DNA from: Acidiferrobacteraceae bacterium
Lineage (GTDB): Bacteria; Pseudomonadota; Gammaproteobacteria; HyVt-429
Direction: 5' to 3'
NCBI GenBank assembly: GCA_011052015.1
Contig: DRJZ01000092.1
Coordinates: 1 to 43,601, forward strand
Length of the DNA stretch: 43,601 bases
In this document: positions 10,350-20,765 of the stretch, piece by piece
Layout: each line of letters starts with the position of its first letter
Position numbering within the stretch: position 1 is the stretch's first letter
Position numbers and translations under genes: made by a program
The notes under the pieces: model-generated
The model's database searches: none
Told to the model about the DNA's origin: nothing
Seen by the model: only the letters and a program-made list of their open reading frames with translations

Positions 10350-11624
10350 CTATGCCGCCTCAATGTGACACTGACCACTTTCTATGTGTCTTTCAAATTC
10401 GTCACGAAAATGCTTTATAAAACTTGCTACCGGCATGGCCGCCGCGTCACCCAGGGCACAAATGGTACGGCCCGCGATTTTGCCGGTCATATCCATTAAT
10501 AGATCCAGGTCTTCACTGTGGCCTTGGCCACTCGCGATGCGATGAATCACTCGATACAACCAGCCAGTCCCTTCCCGGCAAGGCGTACACTGACCACAAG
10601 ACTCCTCATAATAAAAGTACGAGATACGCTCCAGCACTTTAACCATACAGGTCGTATCATCCATCACGATCACCGATCCTGCCCCCAACATGGAACCGGC
10701 CTTGGCGATGGAATCATAGTCCATGGTTAACCCCATCATGACATCACCGGGCAACACGGGTGTTGAAGAACCACCCGGTATCACTGCTTTGAGTTTACGT
10801 CCATCACGCACCCCCCCCGCCATCTCTAATAATTTCAAAAAGGGTGTGCCCATAGGTATTTCATAGTTGCCAGGTTTATTAACGTGACCTGAAACTGAAA
10901 AAATTTTGGCGCCACCATTATTGGGGATACCCAGATCAGCAAACCATTTACCACCACGACCTAATATGGAAGGTACTGAGGCCAAACTCTCTGTGTTGTT
11001 AATGGTGGTCGGTCGGCCATATAACCCATAGTTTGCCGGGAACGGAGGCTTGAACCGGGGCTGACCTTTCTTACCTTCTAAAGATTCCAACAGGGCGGTT
11101 TCTTCGCCACAAATATAGGCCCCAGCGCCGAGATGGGTATGAAGTTCAAAATCAATTCCTGTATCCAACAGGTTCTTTCCCAATAACCCGGCTGCGCGGG
11201 CCTCTTCCAATGCCGCCTCCCAACGGTCTACCGGTTCCCCCATAAATTCACCACGGATATAGTTATAGCCCACAGTGGCGCCAATGACATAACCCGCAAT
11301 GGCCATGCCTTCGATCAAGGCATGGGGGTTATAGCGTAATATATCCCTATCTTTGAAGGTGCCAGGCTCACCCTCATCTGTGTTACATACGATGTATTTT
11401 TGACCGGGTGTATTGCGCGGCATGAAACTCCATTTAAGTCCGGTAGGAAAACCCGCACCACCACGCCCACGCAACACGGAAGTCTTTAGATCCTCAATAA
11501 TCTTTTCTGGAGCCGTCGATTCTTTTAGTATCTTCCGCCATACCTTGTACCCACCGATTTTCTCGTAGGACTTGAGCGTCCAGGGTTGGTCCTGGTTTTC
11601 TTTTGGCAAGCACACATTTGTCAT
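10350..11624 (-). CDS. nuoF: NADH-quinone oxidoreductase subunit F, FMN and NADH binding
   Basis: The NADH-oxidising flavoprotein subunit of complex I, 424 residues. [10 protein letters not shown] at residues 53-62 belongs to the FMN/NADH site, and [16 protein letters not shown] near 167-182 is the second family signature. The N3 [4Fe-4S] cluster ligands are Cys343, Cys346, Cys349 ([12 protein letters not shown]) and Cys389. The ATG overlaps the nuoE stop codon by one base (TAATG), an arrangement that favours translational coupling of the two partners that form the NADH dehydrogenase tip. Confidence 0.98.
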   Translation of the reverse strand: MTNVCLPKENQDQPWTLKSYEKIGGYKVWRKILKESTAPEKIIEDLKTSVLRGRGGAGFPTGLKWSFMPRNTPGQKYIVCNTDEGEPGTFKDRDILRYNPHALIEGMAIAGYVIGATVGYNYIRGEFMGEPVDRWEAALEEARAAGLLGKNLLDTGIDFELHTHLGAGAYICGEETALLESLEGKKGQPRFKPPFPANYGLYGRPTTINNTESLASVPSILGRGGKWFADLGIPNNGGAKIFSVSGHVNKPGNYEIPMGTPFLKLLEMAGGVRDGRKLKAVIPGGSSTPVLPGDVMMGLTMDYDSIAKAGSMLGAGSVIVMDDTTCMVKVLERISYFYYEESCGQCTPCREGTGWLYRVIHRIASGQGHSEDLDLLMDMTGKIAGRTICALGDAAAMPVASFIKHFRDEFERHIESGQCHIEAA

Positions 11625-12094
11625 TATTCGAGTGTCTCCAAAATTGAATCAATTTTCTCCGGGGTTAGATTCTCGTAGCATTGCTTGTCAATCTGCATCA
11701 TTGGCGCACCGCCACAAACTGCCAGACACTCCACTTCTTTAAGCGTGAACCGACCGTCATCCGTAGTCTGGCCCAGCTTAACCCCCAATTTTTTTTCAAG
11801 GTGGGCAACAACGGTATCAGAACCACACAACATGCAAGACACATTGGTACAGATACAGATCTTATGTTTACCCGCTGGGGCCAGTTCATACATCGAGTAG
11901 AAAGTCGCCACCTCATAGACCTGAATGGGACGGATCTCCAATAATTCGGCCACAAAGTCCATCACTTCGTTGCTCAGCCAACCCTTTTCTTCTTGAGCAA
12001 TATGCAGGGCCGCCATCACTGCCGACTGCTTTCGCGCCACGGGATATTTGGCGATTTCCTTGTTTATGCGATTCAAGGATTCTTGATTGAGCAT
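11624..12094 (-). CDS. nuoE: NADH-quinone oxidoreductase subunit E, [2Fe-2S]
   Basis: The thioredoxin-like partner of NuoF carrying the off-path N1a [2Fe-2S] cluster. In its 156 residues the ligands are Cys82 and Cys87 (CTNVSC) and Cys123 and Cys127 (CLAVC). A helical N-terminal domain of about 70 residues precedes the thioredoxin fold. Seven bases separate it from nuoD, and its stop overlaps the start of nuoF. Two other frames across this region are shadows. Confidence 0.97.
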   Translation of the reverse strand: MLNQESLNRINKEIAKYPVARKQSAVMAALHIAQEEKGWLSNEVMDFVAELLEIRPIQVYEVATFYSMYELAPAGKHKICICTNVSCMLCGSDTVVAHLEKKLGVKLGQTTDDGRFTLKEVECLAVCGGAPMMQIDKQCYENLTPEKIDSILETLE

Positions 12095-12101
12095 CAGCGG
12101 C

Positions 12102-13355
12102 CTACCTGTCTATCTCACCAAAAACGATGTCTTGAGTGCCGATGATAGCCACCAAATCAGCTATCATGTGCCCCTTTACCATCTCATCAAGCGATGAGAG
12201 ATGGGCAAACCCAGGGGCGCGCACCTTGACACGATAGGGCTTGTTTCCTCCGTCAGAAATAATGTAGACCCCAAATTCACCCTTGGGATGCTCCACCGCA
12301 GCATAAGCCTCACCTTTCGGTATACAGTAGCCCTCGGTAAACAATTTGAAATGATGTATGAGGGCCTCCATGTCCCGCTTCATCACTTCACGCTTAGGGG
12401 GCGCCAGTTTGTGATCCTCTACAATCACCAGACCCGGGTTTTTTTGTAACCACTGCACGCACTGACGAATAATATCGTTGGACTGACGCATCTCTTCAAT
12501 ACGCACCAGATATCGATCGTAACAGTCACCATGCGTCCCTATTGGAATATCAAAATCGAGCTTATTGTATACCTCGTAAGGTTGTTTTTTACGCAGATCC
12601 CACTCCACACCGGAACCACGCAACATGGGCCCGGTAAGACCAAGCTGCAATGCCCGGTCCGGTTCCACCACACCAATCCCAACCGTACGTTGCTTCCAGA
12701 TACGGTTGTCGGTCAGAAGAGTTTCATATTCATCTACGTGGGATGGAAATCGCTCAGTGAAGTCCCAGATAAAATCCAGTAACGACCCCTGCCGGTTACT
12801 GTTCATTCGGGCAACGTCTTTTTCACTATGCCACTTCGATGTTTCGTGTTGTGGCATAGAGTCAGGCAGATCACGATAAACCCCACCAGGACGATAATAA
12901 GTGGCATGTAACCGGGCACCGGAAACGGCTTCGTAGCAATCCATCAAGTCTTCACGTTCGCGGAAGGCGTACAGGAATACGGTCATCGCCCCCACATCCA
13001 GGGCATGGGTACCCAACCACAAAAGGTGATTCAGTATTCGTGTGATCTCATCAAACATTACCCGGATGTATTGGGCTCGCTCAGGCGGCTCTATGCCTAG
13101 CAACTTTTCTATAGCCAATACATAGCCGTGCTCATTGGCCATCATGGACACATAGTCCAAACGATCCATGTAACCAATGCTCTGATTATAGGGTTTACTC
13201 TCGGCAAGTTTCTCTGTACCCCGATGCAGCAAACCGATATGTGGATCGGCCCGTTCAATGACCTCACCATCCAACTCCAAAACCAGCCGCAGCACACCGT
13301 GTGTAGCGGGGTGCTGTGGTCCAAAGTTCATTGTGTAATTACGAATCTCTGCCAC
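12102..13355 (-). CDS. nuoD: NADH-quinone oxidoreductase subunit D (49 kDa type)
   Basis: The peripheral subunit that forms the quinone-reduction site together with NuoB and NuoH; it descends from the [NiFe]-hydrogenase large subunit. It has 417 residues, with [16 protein letters not shown] near the N terminus and [14 protein letters not shown] following, which contain the catalytic histidine region. It is a separate gene, not fused to nuoC as in Escherichia coli. The start is a GTG at 13355 giving an N terminus [16 protein letters not shown] that matches the family; it overlaps the end of nuoC by 17 bases. Confidence 0.98.
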   Translation of the reverse strand: MAEIRNYTMNFGPQHPATHGVLRLVLELDGEVIERADPHIGLLHRGTEKLAESKPYNQSIGYMDRLDYVSMMANEHGYVLAIEKLLGIEPPERAQYIRVMFDEITRILNHLLWLGTHALDVGAMTVFLYAFREREDLMDCYEAVSGARLHATYYRPGGVYRDLPDSMPQHETSKWHSEKDVARMNSNRQGSLLDFIWDFTERFPSHVDEYETLLTDNRIWKQRTVGIGVVEPDRALQLGLTGPMLRGSGVEWDLRKKQPYEVYNKLDFDIPIGTHGDCYDRYLVRIEEMRQSNDIIRQCVQWLQKNPGLVIVEDHKLAPPKREVMKRDMEALIHHFKLFTEGYCIPKGEAYAAVEHPKGEFGVYIISDGGNKPYRVKVRAPGFAHLSSLDEMVKGHMIADLVAIIGTQDIVFGEIDR

Positions 13356-13950
13356 CGTATCCCTCTTCGCGAATCACTCGCGGTACGAGCACTCGTGGTT
13401 CAATAGTAACGGGTTGGTAGATCACACGGCCCCTGTCGGCGTCGTAACGCATCTCCACATGGCCGATAAGAGGAAAATCCTTTCGAAAAGGATGACCCAC
13501 AAAACCATAGTCGGTCAGTATTCGTCGTAAATCCGGGTGGCCTTCATAGACAATACCGAATAGATCAAAGGCTTCACGCTCGAACCAATTGGCTGAATTC
13601 CAAATATCAATAACCGAATCCACCACAGGCAGCTTATTGTCAAGAAAGACCCGCAACCTGACACGTTGATTGTGCGCTATTGATAACAGGTGATAGACCG
13701 ATGCATAACGTGCTCTGGAAGTTTCGGCCGGGATTTCCACATGGCCATAGGACAGATAATCAACACCACAAACATCTATGAGTTGTTCAAATTTAAAGCC
13801 ATCATCATCCCGTAATGTTCTGCATACCTGCAACAACTCACTACGCTTGATCTCAAGGGTAAGCTCACCACGATTAATAAGGCAAACCTCAATTGCGGCT
13901 TCGAACTTTTCCTTGGCGTGAGCAGCAAGTAACTCGATGGAGGTAGGCAT
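13339..13950 (-). CDS. nuoC: NADH-quinone oxidoreductase subunit C (30 kDa type)
   Basis: A structural peripheral subunit of complex I. The family signature is visible in the second half: [20 protein letters not shown] followed by [20 protein letters not shown]. The frame can be opened five codons earlier at a TTG (13965), but neither start has a convincing Shine-Dalgarno sequence; I prefer the ATG at 13950, giving about 203 residues starting MPTSIELL. It is stand-alone rather than fused with nuoD. The last 17 bases overlap the start of nuoD. Confidence 0.95.
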   Translation of the reverse strand: MPTSIELLAAHAKEKFEAAIEVCLINRGELTLEIKRSELLQVCRTLRDDDGFKFEQLIDVCGVDYLSYGHVEIPAETSRARYASVYHLLSIAHNQRVRLRVFLDNKLPVVDSVIDIWNSANWFEREAFDLFGIVYEGHPDLRRILTDYGFVGHPFRKDFPLIGHVEMRYDADRGRVIYQPVTIEPRVLVPRVIREEGYGGRDS

Positions 13951-13971
13951 AGGGGAGGAACTCAAATAGGA

Positions 13972-14448
13972 TTAGCGTGCAATGGTATTGGTACGCTTAA
14001 TCTTTTTTTGCAACTGCAAAAGGCCATATAACAATGCCTCTGCAGTGGGTGGACACCCAGGGACATAGACATCAACCGGCACAATACGATCGCATCCGCG
14101 CACAACGGAATAGGAATAATGATAGTAACCACCCCCATTGGCACAAGACCCCATAGAGATCACCCAACGGGGCTCGGGCATCTGATCGTAGACGCGACGC
14201 AGTGCCGGCGCCATTTTATTGGTCAGGGTACCTGCAACAATCATCAAATCAGATTGGCGTGGGCTGGGCCGAAACAACATGCCAAACCTGTCGAGATCAT
14301 AGCGGGATGCTCCGGCCTGCATCATTTCCACCGCGCAACAGGCCAAACCAAAGGTCATGGGCCACATGGAACCGGTGCGGGCCCAATTAATCACTTTATC
14401 TGCAGAGGTCGTTACCCATCCACGTTCTAAATACCCCTCTATTCCCAC
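13972..14448 (-). CDS. nuoB: NADH-quinone oxidoreductase subunit B, cluster N2
   Basis: The subunit that holds the terminal [4Fe-4S] cluster N2, which donates electrons to quinone. With the start used here the ligands are Cys37, Cys38, Cys102 and Cys132, all present, and the protein has 158 residues. The frame is also open from an ATG at 14469, but the GTG at 14448 is preferred: it is preceded by AAAAGGGGC at seven bases, gives the family-typical N terminus ([17 protein letters not shown]), and reduces the overlap with nuoA to 10 bases. Confidence 0.96.
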   Translation of the reverse strand: MGIEGYLERGWVTTSADKVINWARTGSMWPMTFGLACCAVEMMQAGASRYDLDRFGMLFRPSPRQSDLMIVAGTLTNKMAPALRRVYDQMPEPRWVISMGSCANGGGYYHYSYSVVRGCDRIVPVDVYVPGCPPTAEALLYGLLQLQKKIKRTNTIAR

Positions 14449-14795
14449 TCCAGCGCCCCTTTTAACCACTCATAAATGAAGCCAACAGCCAGCAATCCCA
14501 GAAACAACATCATCGACAAGAACCCGTATTCGCCAATTTCCTCCAGGACGGTGGCCCAAGGAAATAAAAATGCGATTTCAAGATCAAATATAATAAACAG
14601 AATGGCGACCAAATAATAACGCACATCAAACTTCATGCGTGCATCTTCAAATGCGTCAAACCCACATTCATAAGGAGACAGTTTTGCACTATCGGGTTTA
14701 TTTGGTGCAATCATCCAACCCATTACTATGGGCATGACGCCGACTAAAACACCGACGCCCAGGAAGATCATAATTGGAAGGTAGTTTTGAAGCAT
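14439..14795 (-). CDS. nuoA: NADH-quinone oxidoreductase subunit A
   Basis: A small three-helix complex I subunit (ND3 equivalent) of 118 residues and the first gene of the nuo operon. The loop between helices 1 and 2 contains [20 protein letters not shown], which includes the well-conserved cysteine that reports the active/deactive transition in mitochondria. Helix 2 continues with the family signature [21 protein letters not shown] possible promoter lies 60-90 bases upstream. The overlap with nuoB is described there. Confidence 0.97.
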   Translation of the reverse strand: MLQNYLPIMIFLGVGVLVGVMPIVMGWMIAPNKPDSAKLSPYECGFDAFEDARMKFDVRYYLVAILFIIFDLEIAFLFPWATVLEEIGEYGFLSMMLFLGLLAVGFIYEWLKGALEWE

Positions 14796-14858
14796 AAGGA
14801 GCGGTTGCCCTACCCGTTATTGATTGGTGATTAACTATTATTGTCCTGCTTCGGGGGC

Positions 14859-14887
14859 AGTCTAGGCGCCAAAATCACAAAAATCAA
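14859..14887 (-). promoter_or_regulatory. possible sigma70-type promoter of the nuo operon
   Basis: On the minus strand TTGATT (14882-14887) and TAGACT (14859-14864) are separated by 17 bases, each matching the consensus at four of six positions. The start of transcription would be near 14852, about 57 bases before nuoA. Just upstream is a 7-bp hairpin with a three-base loop (14887-14903, ACCCTAT/ATAGGGT) that could end transcripts coming from tpiA-secG-tRNA, but its poly-T tract is interrupted. The remainder of the 250-base gap up to the tRNA holds no gene. Confidence 0.35.
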
Positions 14888-15045
14888 CCCTATAAAATAG
14901 GGTCTTTTCAATCATTTAGTTTTTAATTCTACTACCCGTATAAGCAGTACCTATCGGGTATTTATTCGTCATTCTATGCTTGGCACGCCACATCCGTCAA
15001 TCTGCTAACGGTAAAATGTAGCGGCCAGTATCTGCATATCTAACA

Positions 15046-15130
15046 TGGTGCCGAAGGCCGGACTCGAACCGGCACGGCTCGCGCCACCACCCCCTCAAGA
15101 TGGCGTGTCTACCAATTCCACCACTTCGGC
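15046..15130 (-). tRNA. tRNA-Leu, anticodon GAG
   Basis: An 85-base class II tRNA. The acceptor arms GCCGAAG and CTTCGGC pair perfectly, followed by a discriminator A and an encoded CCA. The D-arm region is TGGAATTGGTAGACAC, the anticodon stem CCATC/GGTGG encloses TTGAGGG with anticodon GAG, a long variable arm follows, and the T loop is GGTTCGAGTCC. Its place between secG and nuoA is a recurrent arrangement in proteobacteria, so it is probably processed from the secG transcript. Confidence 0.97.
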
Positions 15131-15193
15131 TTTTTCTTTACTGTGCATTAAAGAAACTATGCGCAGCGCTCTACCTCTCACGTCCACGCGTAA

Positions 15194-15541
15194 CTACTGA
15201 GGCACTTCTGGCAGTTGCGGCTTAGACTCGGGTTCTTGTGTAGCATCCTGACCTTTCTTTTCAACGGCCTGAATCTGAACCTGTTGGTCCGTGACACTAA
15301 CAGGCTTGGCAAGATTGGCATACTGGTAGGCCAATAGCATGCTGGTTAAAAAAAATGTGGTAGCCAAACCTGCCGTGACCCGTGTTAAAAAATTTGCCGA
15401 CCCACGACTGCCAAATAAAGTTTGCGATCCGCCGCCACCAAAGGCGGCTCCCATATCAGCGCCCTTGCCCTGCTGTAGTAAAACCAGGGCTACCAGGCTT
15501 ACTGCCGTCAGCATATGGATTATAAGTGTAATTTGAATCAT
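15194..15541 (-). CDS. secG: protein-export membrane protein SecG
   Basis: The small accessory subunit of the SecYEG translocon in the inner membrane. It has two hydrophobic helices (about residues 3-20 and 52-70) separated by the glycine-rich family loop [18 protein letters not shown] and [10 protein letters not shown]. The C-terminal 40 residues are a polar, Gln/Glu/Pro-rich tail. The frame is open to 15580, but the ATG at 15541 gives the standard N terminus and has AGGA about 10 bases upstream at the end of tpiA. It begins six bases after the tpiA coding region. Confidence 0.95.
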   Translation of the reverse strand: MIQITLIIHMLTAVSLVALVLLQQGKGADMGAAFGGGGSQTLFGSRGSANFLTRVTAGLATTFFLTSMLLAYQYANLAKPVSVTDQQVQIQAVEKKGQDATQEPESKPQLPEVPQ

Positions 15542-15546
15542 GGCTT

Positions 15547-16314
15547 TTAGTCCTGGTCCTGGTTTTGGGTCGCATGACATATCCCGAGAAAGTCTTGCGC
15601 CTTGAGTGACGCGCCACCAATCAAGCCACCATCGACATCCTCATTGGCAAACAACTCAGCGGCATTATCGGGTTTTACACTGCCCCCATAGAGTATCCTC
15701 AGACCGTTAGCAATATCTACATCTTTATCAACAAGTTTTGTACGAATAAACTTATGGACTTCTTGTGCTTGCTCAGAGCTCGCTGTTTTACCCGTACCGA
15801 TGGCCCATACCGGCTCATAGGCTATGACCGCATTTTTGAGTCCTTCTATGCCCACCATCGCCAACACGGCATCAAGCTGTCGGCCCACCACCGATTCAGT
15901 ATGCCCCGCCTCGCGCTCTTCGAGAAGTTCTCCCACGCACAGGATCGGGGTGAGCCCTGTCTTCTGGGCCTGTTGAAATTTTTCTGCAACAAGATTGTCA
16001 CTCTCACCATAGATTGAGCGTCGTTCGGAATGACCCACAATAACATAGGAAGCACCAAAGTCTTTGAGCATATAGCCGGATACTTCGCCGGTATAAGCAC
16101 CAGCATCATGGGTATCCAGGTCCTGACCACCCCAGATTATCGGAGTGCCGCTCAATTTTTTGGCGGCGGCTGGGATCAGTATAAAAGGCGGACAGACAAC
16201 CACCTCGCAATTCAGGTCACCGTCCAACCCACTCACCACGCCATCCAACAAGGACTCGGCATCGGACAGTGCCCCATTCATCTTCCAATTTCCTGCCACT
16301 ATTGGTCGGCGCAT
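15547..16314 (-). CDS. tpiA: triosephosphate isomerase
   Basis: A cytoplasmic TIM-barrel enzyme interconverting dihydroxyacetone phosphate and glyceraldehyde 3-phosphate. Catalytic residues are visible: Lys11 in GNWKMN, His95 in VGHSERR, and Glu167 in [11 protein letters not shown]. The phosphate-binding [10 protein letters not shown] and GLIGGASL segments are also present. The length (255 residues) is normal. It heads a tpiA-secG-tRNA-Leu unit that leads into nuo. A weak promoter candidate lies upstream and a terminator-like hairpin follows glmM, so tpiA probably has its own promoter. Confidence 0.98.
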   Translation of the reverse strand: MRRPIVAGNWKMNGALSDAESLLDGVVSGLDGDLNCEVVVCPPFILIPAAAKKLSGTPIIWGGQDLDTHDAGAYTGEVSGYMLKDFGASYVIVGHSERRSIYGESDNLVAEKFQQAQKTGLTPILCVGELLEEREAGHTESVVGRQLDAVLAMVGIEGLKNAVIAYEPVWAIGTGKTASSEQAQEVHKFIRTKLVDKDVDIANGLRILYGGSVKPDNAAELFANEDVDGGLIGGASLKAQDFLGICHATQNQDQD

Positions 16315-16349
16315 CGTTCAAACCTCTCGTGTGTTCCTGTCAATGTTAA

Positions 16350-16377
16350 CAACTATCGGCGACTCTAAGGCCGTCAA
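16350..16377 (-). promoter_or_regulatory. possible tpiA promoter
   Basis: On the minus strand TTGACG (16372-16377) and TAGTTG (16350-16355) are separated by 16 bases, within the 162-base gap between glmM and tpiA. The -35 match is good and the -10 match is poor. The placement, downstream of a terminator-like hairpin and about 35 bases before the ATG, fits a promoter. Confidence 0.3.
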
Positions 16378-16451
16378 ACCGGCGCGATGTTACCGGGGGT
16401 GGTCCGAGAAAGCAATTTAGAGGCCCCTTTCTAGATGTAGGAATACCCTAC

Positions 16452-16474
16452 CAAAAACAGCCTGCGGTTCAGGC
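16452..16474 (-). terminator. candidate intrinsic terminator after glmM
   Basis: Three bases after the glmM stop codon the minus strand reads GCCTG-AACCG-CAGGC followed by TGTTTTTGG. The stem is only five GC-rich pairs, so strength is uncertain, but position and T-run fit the end of a ftsH-folP-glmM transcript. Confidence 0.45.
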
Positions 16475-16476
16475 CG

Positions 16477-17847
16477 TTATGGCGCTGTGGAGGCGGCGCC
16501 CTTGACCACTTCGGCAAGACTGTGACTAATACGTTCTACCTGCCGCTCATCAGTACCCTCAACCATCACCCGCACCACCGGTTCGGTACCAGAACTACGT
16601 AACAACACACGGCCGTGGGCGGCCAACTCACCTTCCGCAAAGCGCACCGCCTCTCGAACCGCAGCATTATTATTGACATCAAAGCCCCCATTGGCGCGGC
16701 TGTTCGTGGACACAGGGACGTTGATCATACGCTGAGGGAAGACCTGCATCCCTGATTTCAACTCCGACAGTGGCTTACCACTTTCAACCATCACGGTGAG
16801 AACCTCCAAGGCAGCAATGATACCGTCACCGGTACTGCTCTTATCAAGACAGATAATATGTCCGGATGATTCCCCCCCAAGGGTCCAGCCCTCTGATTGC
16901 AACAGTGCTAACACATAGCGATCACCCACCGATGCGCGTTTAAACGATATCCCATGACCGTCCAATGCCTGCTCTAGCCCCAGGTTGGACATCACCGTCC
17001 CAATCACCCCACCGCCGAGCCGATTTGAAACCTGGCGAGCGATACTCATGATATAGAGAATCTGATCACCGTCCACTATTTCTCCCCTACTGTCTACCAT
17101 GATCACCCTGTCACCATCACCATCCAAGGCAATACCGAGATCGGCGGATTGTTCGGCAACGGTTTGCACGAGCAACTCTGGGCTGGTTGAACCGCACTGA
17201 TCGTTAATATTGAATCCATCCGGTTCCGCTGCTACGGTAATGACCTTGGCGCCCAACTCGGTCAAGACTTCCGGCGCGATATGATATGCCGCACCGTTGG
17301 CACAATCGAGGACAATGGTCAGGCCAGCCAGTGACAGTCGATGGGGAACTGTACTTTTACAATATTCTATATACCGGCCTGCGGCATCCGGGAATCGACC
17401 AGCCTTGCCCAGGGCACCCGATTCCACCACAAGCATGGGCTTTTCCATTTCAGCTTCTATAGCCCGCTCAATCTCATTAGACAGCTTGCAACCCTCTGGT
17501 GAAAAAAATTTGATACCATTGTCATGATAAGGGTTGTGGGAGGCACTGATAACGACACCGGCGCAGGCCCGTGCGGTGCGCGTCAGGTAGGCAATGCCCG
17601 GTGTAGGCATGGGCCCGAGCAAGCTGATATCCACACCCGCAGCCGAAAAACCCGCCTCCAGGGCCGATTCCAGAAGATAGCCCGATACACGCGTGTCTTT
17701 ACCGATAATGACTCTGCCGCGATTTTTGCTGAGCCCACCCAACACCCGTCCTGCCGCCCAACCTAACTTGAGAACGGTCTGTGGCGTAATGGGTTCCTCA
17801 CCCACCCTGCCTCTAATACCATCGGTACCAAAAAACTTCTTGCTCAC
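16477..17847 (-). CDS. glmM: phosphoglucosamine mutase
   Basis: Converts glucosamine 6-phosphate to glucosamine 1-phosphate on the route to UDP-GlcNAc for peptidoglycan and lipopolysaccharide. The N terminus reads KKFFGTDGIRG. The active phosphoserine lies in ISASHNP (Ser103), the metal site is DGDGDR near the middle, and the sugar loop GGESSGHI is seen later. The frame can be opened four codons earlier at another GTG (17859), but the GTG at 17847 has GGAG at a suitable distance and yields the family-standard start. The protein has 456 residues. It follows folP by 42 bases in the classic ftsH-folP-glmM order. Confidence 0.97.
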   Translation of the reverse strand: MSKKFFGTDGIRGRVGEEPITPQTVLKLGWAAGRVLGGLSKNRGRVIIGKDTRVSGYLLESALEAGFSAAGVDISLLGPMPTPGIAYLTRTARACAGVVISASHNPYHDNGIKFFSPEGCKLSNEIERAIEAEMEKPMLVVESGALGKAGRFPDAAGRYIEYCKSTVPHRLSLAGLTIVLDCANGAAYHIAPEVLTELGAKVITVAAEPDGFNINDQCGSTSPELLVQTVAEQSADLGIALDGDGDRVIMVDSRGEIVDGDQILYIMSIARQVSNRLGGGVIGTVMSNLGLEQALDGHGISFKRASVGDRYVLALLQSEGWTLGGESSGHIICLDKSSTGDGIIAALEVLTVMVESGKPLSELKSGMQVFPQRMINVPVSTNSRANGGFDVNNNAAVREAVRFAEGELAAHGRVLLRSSGTEPVVRVMVEGTDERQVERISHSLAEVVKGAASTAP

Positions 17848-17889
17848 TAACTTCTCCACACACCGGTCGCGTACCCTGGGTAGCCACTT

Positions 17890-18717
17890 TCAGCCACCCA
17901 CCCATTCAAGCATTCGAATCACATCTCGGCTAACCTTGACGTCGTGCACACGCACCAGAGAGGCGCCATTTTGTATCGCCACCATCATCAAGGCCAGACT
18001 GCCGTAGAGCCTTTGATCTACCTTGGCATCCAGCACCTTTCCAATCATTGATTTTCGGGATAACCCCACCATCAGCGGGGGTCCCAAGGCGGTAAAACGA
18101 GACAACCCACGCAGTAATTGCCGATTATGGTCCAAGGATTTGCCAAAACCAAATCCGGGGTCAAAGATGATGTGGCCGGGGTTAATCCCGGCAGCGACAG
18201 CGGCATCCCGACGTTTGCCCAGAAATACACAGACCTCTTCTACCACATCATCGTAGTGAGGCGCCTGTTGCATACTGCGCGGTTGCCCCTGCATGTGCAT
18301 GAGACATACAGGAACACCCAATTGGGCCACGGTCTTAAGGGCCTGGTCGGCCCGCAGACTATTAATATCGTTGATAAATCCGGCGCCTGCATTGACCGCT
18401 GTCCGCATCACTTCAGGTTTACTGGTGTCGATAGAAATGGGCACATTAAACGCGTCGGCGAGGGCCTCAATGACGGGAATAACCCGATCCAATTCTTCTT
18501 GAACACTTACCGTAGTGGCGCCGGGCCGGGTAGACTCGCCACCCACATCAATGATGTCGGCACCCTCATCCACCATGGTCCGGGCTCGCGCCAGGGCCCG
18601 ATCAGGAGAAACAAAAAGACCCCCGTCCGAGAACGAATCGGGGGTCACATTGAGAATGCCCATAACCTGCGGCCGGTCCAGCCTAAGCTCACGACCGCCG
18701 CAGCACAGGACCGGCAC
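17890..18717 (-). CDS. folP: dihydropteroate synthase
   Basis: Condenses para-aminobenzoate with hydroxymethyldihydropterin diphosphate in folate synthesis; the sulfonamide target. The TIM-barrel signatures are present: GILNVTPDSFSDGG at about residues 20-33, DVGGESTRPGA, ISIDTSKP, DPGFGFGKS, GLSRKSMIG and RVHDV. The reading frame continues upstream through the end of ftsH, giving a spurious 84-residue basic extension. The GTG at 18717, just after the ftsH stop, is the most likely start, with 275 residues; its Shine-Dalgarno sequence is weak, so coupling to ftsH termination is probable. Confidence 0.95.
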   Translation of the reverse strand: MPVLCCGGRELRLDRPQVMGILNVTPDSFSDGGLFVSPDRALARARTMVDEGADIIDVGGESTRPGATTVSVQEELDRVIPVIEALADAFNVPISIDTSKPEVMRTAVNAGAGFINDINSLRADQALKTVAQLGVPVCLMHMQGQPRSMQQAPHYDDVVEEVCVFLGKRRDAAVAAGINPGHIIFDPGFGFGKSLDHNRQLLRGLSRFTALGPPLMVGLSRKSMIGKVLDAKVDQRLYGSLALMMVAIQNGASLVRVHDVKVSRDVIRMLEWVGG

Positions 18718-18718
18718 T

Positions 18719-20632
18719 TCAGTGTTCGCCGGCAGGTTTATCCAATTTGGGCTTGGGCGTCTTACGAGCAGGTTTTTTAGGCTTTGCCCGGGATGCCTTA
18801 CCGCTGCCGCCGCTGTCCATGCCCTGAGGTGGCTTGGGCTTTTTCCCGGCCATGATGGCTTCAATCTGTTTGGCATCCAGGGTCTCCCAATCAAGCAGGG
18901 CCTTGGCCATCGCCTCCACCTCATCGTGATGTTCTTCGATAATCTTCCTCGACAAGGCGTACTGCTCATCTATGATTCGCCGAATCTCTTGATCCACGGC
19001 ATTGGCGGTGGAGTCACTCAGATTCTTGTGGGTGGTCACGTCCCGCCCCAGAAAGATCTCCGTTTGATTGTCGCCATAGACGCAAGTGCCCAAGGCGTCA
19101 CTCATGCCCCAACGCGATACCATATTCCGCGCCAAGTCGGTGGCGCGTTCAAAGTCATTTGAAGCGCCAGTGGTCATCTGCCCCATAAAAATCTCTTCGG
19201 CAATACGCCCCCCCATGAGCACGGCAATGGACGACAGCAGATAGTCACGGTCTTGGCTATAGCGATCTTCCACTGGCAACTGCATGGTCACACCCAGTGC
19301 GCGGCCACGGGGAATGATGGTCACCTTATGAACCGGGTCGGTGTTTTTCAGGGTCTTGGCGACCACCACATGGCCGGATTCGTGATAGGCGGTGTTCATG
19401 CGCTCCTTCTCGGGCATCACGATGGAGCGCCGCTCTACCCCCATCACCACTTTGTCTTTGGCAAGCTCAAAATCTTCCATGTCCACTAGGCGCTTGGTGG
19501 AACGGGCGGCAAACAATGCGGCCTCATTCACCAGATTAGCCAGATCGGCCCCGGAAAATCCGGGTGTACCGCGTGCCAGGACACTGGCATCCACGTCATC
19601 GGAGAGGGGGATCTTGCGCATATGCACTTTTAAAATCTGCTCACGCCCACGTATATCCGGCAGCGCCACATGGACCTGGCGATCAAAACGTCCGGGGCGT
19701 AACAAGGCAGGGTCGAGCACATCGGGCCGGTTGGTCGCGGCGATCACAATCACGCCGTCGTTGCCTTCAAAACCGTCCATTTCCACCAATAACTGGTTGA
19801 GGGTCTGTTCCCTTTCATCGTGGCCACCACCCAATCCAGCACCACGGTGACGCCCCACCGCATCGATCTCATCAATGAAAATGATACAGGGGGCGTGTTT
19901 CTTGGCCTGTTCAAACATGTCTCGCACCCGTGAAGCGCCCACACCCACAAACATCTCCACGAAATCCGAACCGGAAATTGTAAAAAAGGGCACTTTGGCC
20001 TCGCCAGCAATGGCCCTGGCAAGCAAGGTCTTACCCGTTCCCGGACTACCGGTCATTAATACGCCACGAGGTATGCGCCCTCCCAGCTTTTGGAATTTGC
20101 CGGGTTCCTGGAGAAACTCCACCAGTTCCTGGACCTCCTCTTTGGCCTCTTCCACACCGGCCACGTCTTCGAAAGTCACCTTATTTTTTTCTTCAGTAAG
20201 CATCCGCGCCTTACTCTTACCAAAGCTCATGGCGCCACGTCCACCGCCACCTTGCATCTGACGCATGAAGAAGATCCATACACCTATGAGTAGCAACAAC
20301 GGAAACCAGCTAATGAAGATACTCATCAGTAAAGAGGGCTCCTCTGGCGGTTTAACGTCGACCTGCACATTATTATCGAGAAGATCGTCGATCATCTTCG
20401 AGTCTTCAGGCGCATACACTAAAAAAGACTCACCGCTTTGCTTCAATACATGGACCTTGTCGCCTTGAATGGTCACTTTATCAACACCACCTTGTTTAAC
20501 CTCTGAAATAAAGGTGGAATAGTCCATATCGCGCACCGTACTCTTTTCTCGCTGCGCAAAATTATTGAATACGGTCATCAGCACAACCGCTATAACCAAC
20601 CACAAAACCAGGTTCTTCGTCAGATTGTTCAA
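18719..20632 (-). CDS. ftsH: ATP-dependent zinc metalloprotease FtsH
   Basis: A membrane-bound AAA+ protease that degrades misfolded membrane proteins and regulatory proteins. Numbered from the TTG start, there is an N-terminal helix (about 6-23), a periplasmic domain, a second helix (about 103-124), a Gly-rich linker, Walker A GSPGTGKT (195-202), Walker B FIDEID, the second region of homology ending with RPGRFDRQ, and the zinc motif HESGH (417-421). The tail is Lys/Pro/Gly-rich. A GTG at 20680 would add 16 residues without family resemblance; the TTG at 20632 has AGAGG seven bases upstream and gives the expected [18 protein letters not shown] start. Confidence 0.96.
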   Translation of the reverse strand: MNNLTKNLVLWLVIAVVLMTVFNNFAQREKSTVRDMDYSTFISEVKQGGVDKVTIQGDKVHVLKQSGESFLVYAPEDSKMIDDLLDNNVQVDVKPPEEPSLLMSIFISWFPLLLLIGVWIFFMRQMQGGGGRGAMSFGKSKARMLTEEKNKVTFEDVAGVEEAKEEVQELVEFLQEPGKFQKLGGRIPRGVLMTGSPGTGKTLLARAIAGEAKVPFFTISGSDFVEMFVGVGASRVRDMFEQAKKHAPCIIFIDEIDAVGRHRGAGLGGGHDEREQTLNQLLVEMDGFEGNDGVIVIAATNRPDVLDPALLRPGRFDRQVHVALPDIRGREQILKVHMRKIPLSDDVDASVLARGTPGFSGADLANLVNEAALFAARSTKRLVDMEDFELAKDKVVMGVERRSIVMPEKERMNTAYHESGHVVVAKTLKNTDPVHKVTIIPRGRALGVTMQLPVEDRYSQDRDYLLSSIAVLMGGRIAEEIFMGQMTTGASNDFERATDLARNMVSRWGMSDALGTCVYGDNQTEIFLGRDVTTHKNLSDSTANAVDQEIRRIIDEQYALSRKIIEEHHDEVEAMAKALLDWETLDAKQIEAIMAGKKPKPPQGMDSGGSGKASRAKPKKPARKTPKPKLDKPAGEH

Positions 20633-20765
20633 TCCACTACCTCTGCATACTAAATAGATAAAATCTTTAATGATTCCCACATCTTCATGGCGCCTATTCT
20701 GCTACCTCAACGCCTGCAAAACAACCATAACCCAATTTCGGTGCAACCCAAAGCCATAATGCAGG

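Noticed and set aside
14933-14960. TACCCG/CGGGTA inverted repeat upstream of nuoA
   Set aside because: Only six pairs with a 16-base loop; likely chance.
18118-18780. A 220-codon plus-strand ORF opposite folP and ftsH
   Set aside because: Antisense shadow of two conserved genes without a start context or protein-like features.
17890-18969. folP read as a 359-residue protein
   Set aside because: The first 84 residues are the end of ftsH read in another frame; the GTG right after the ftsH stop gives a normal-length enzyme.
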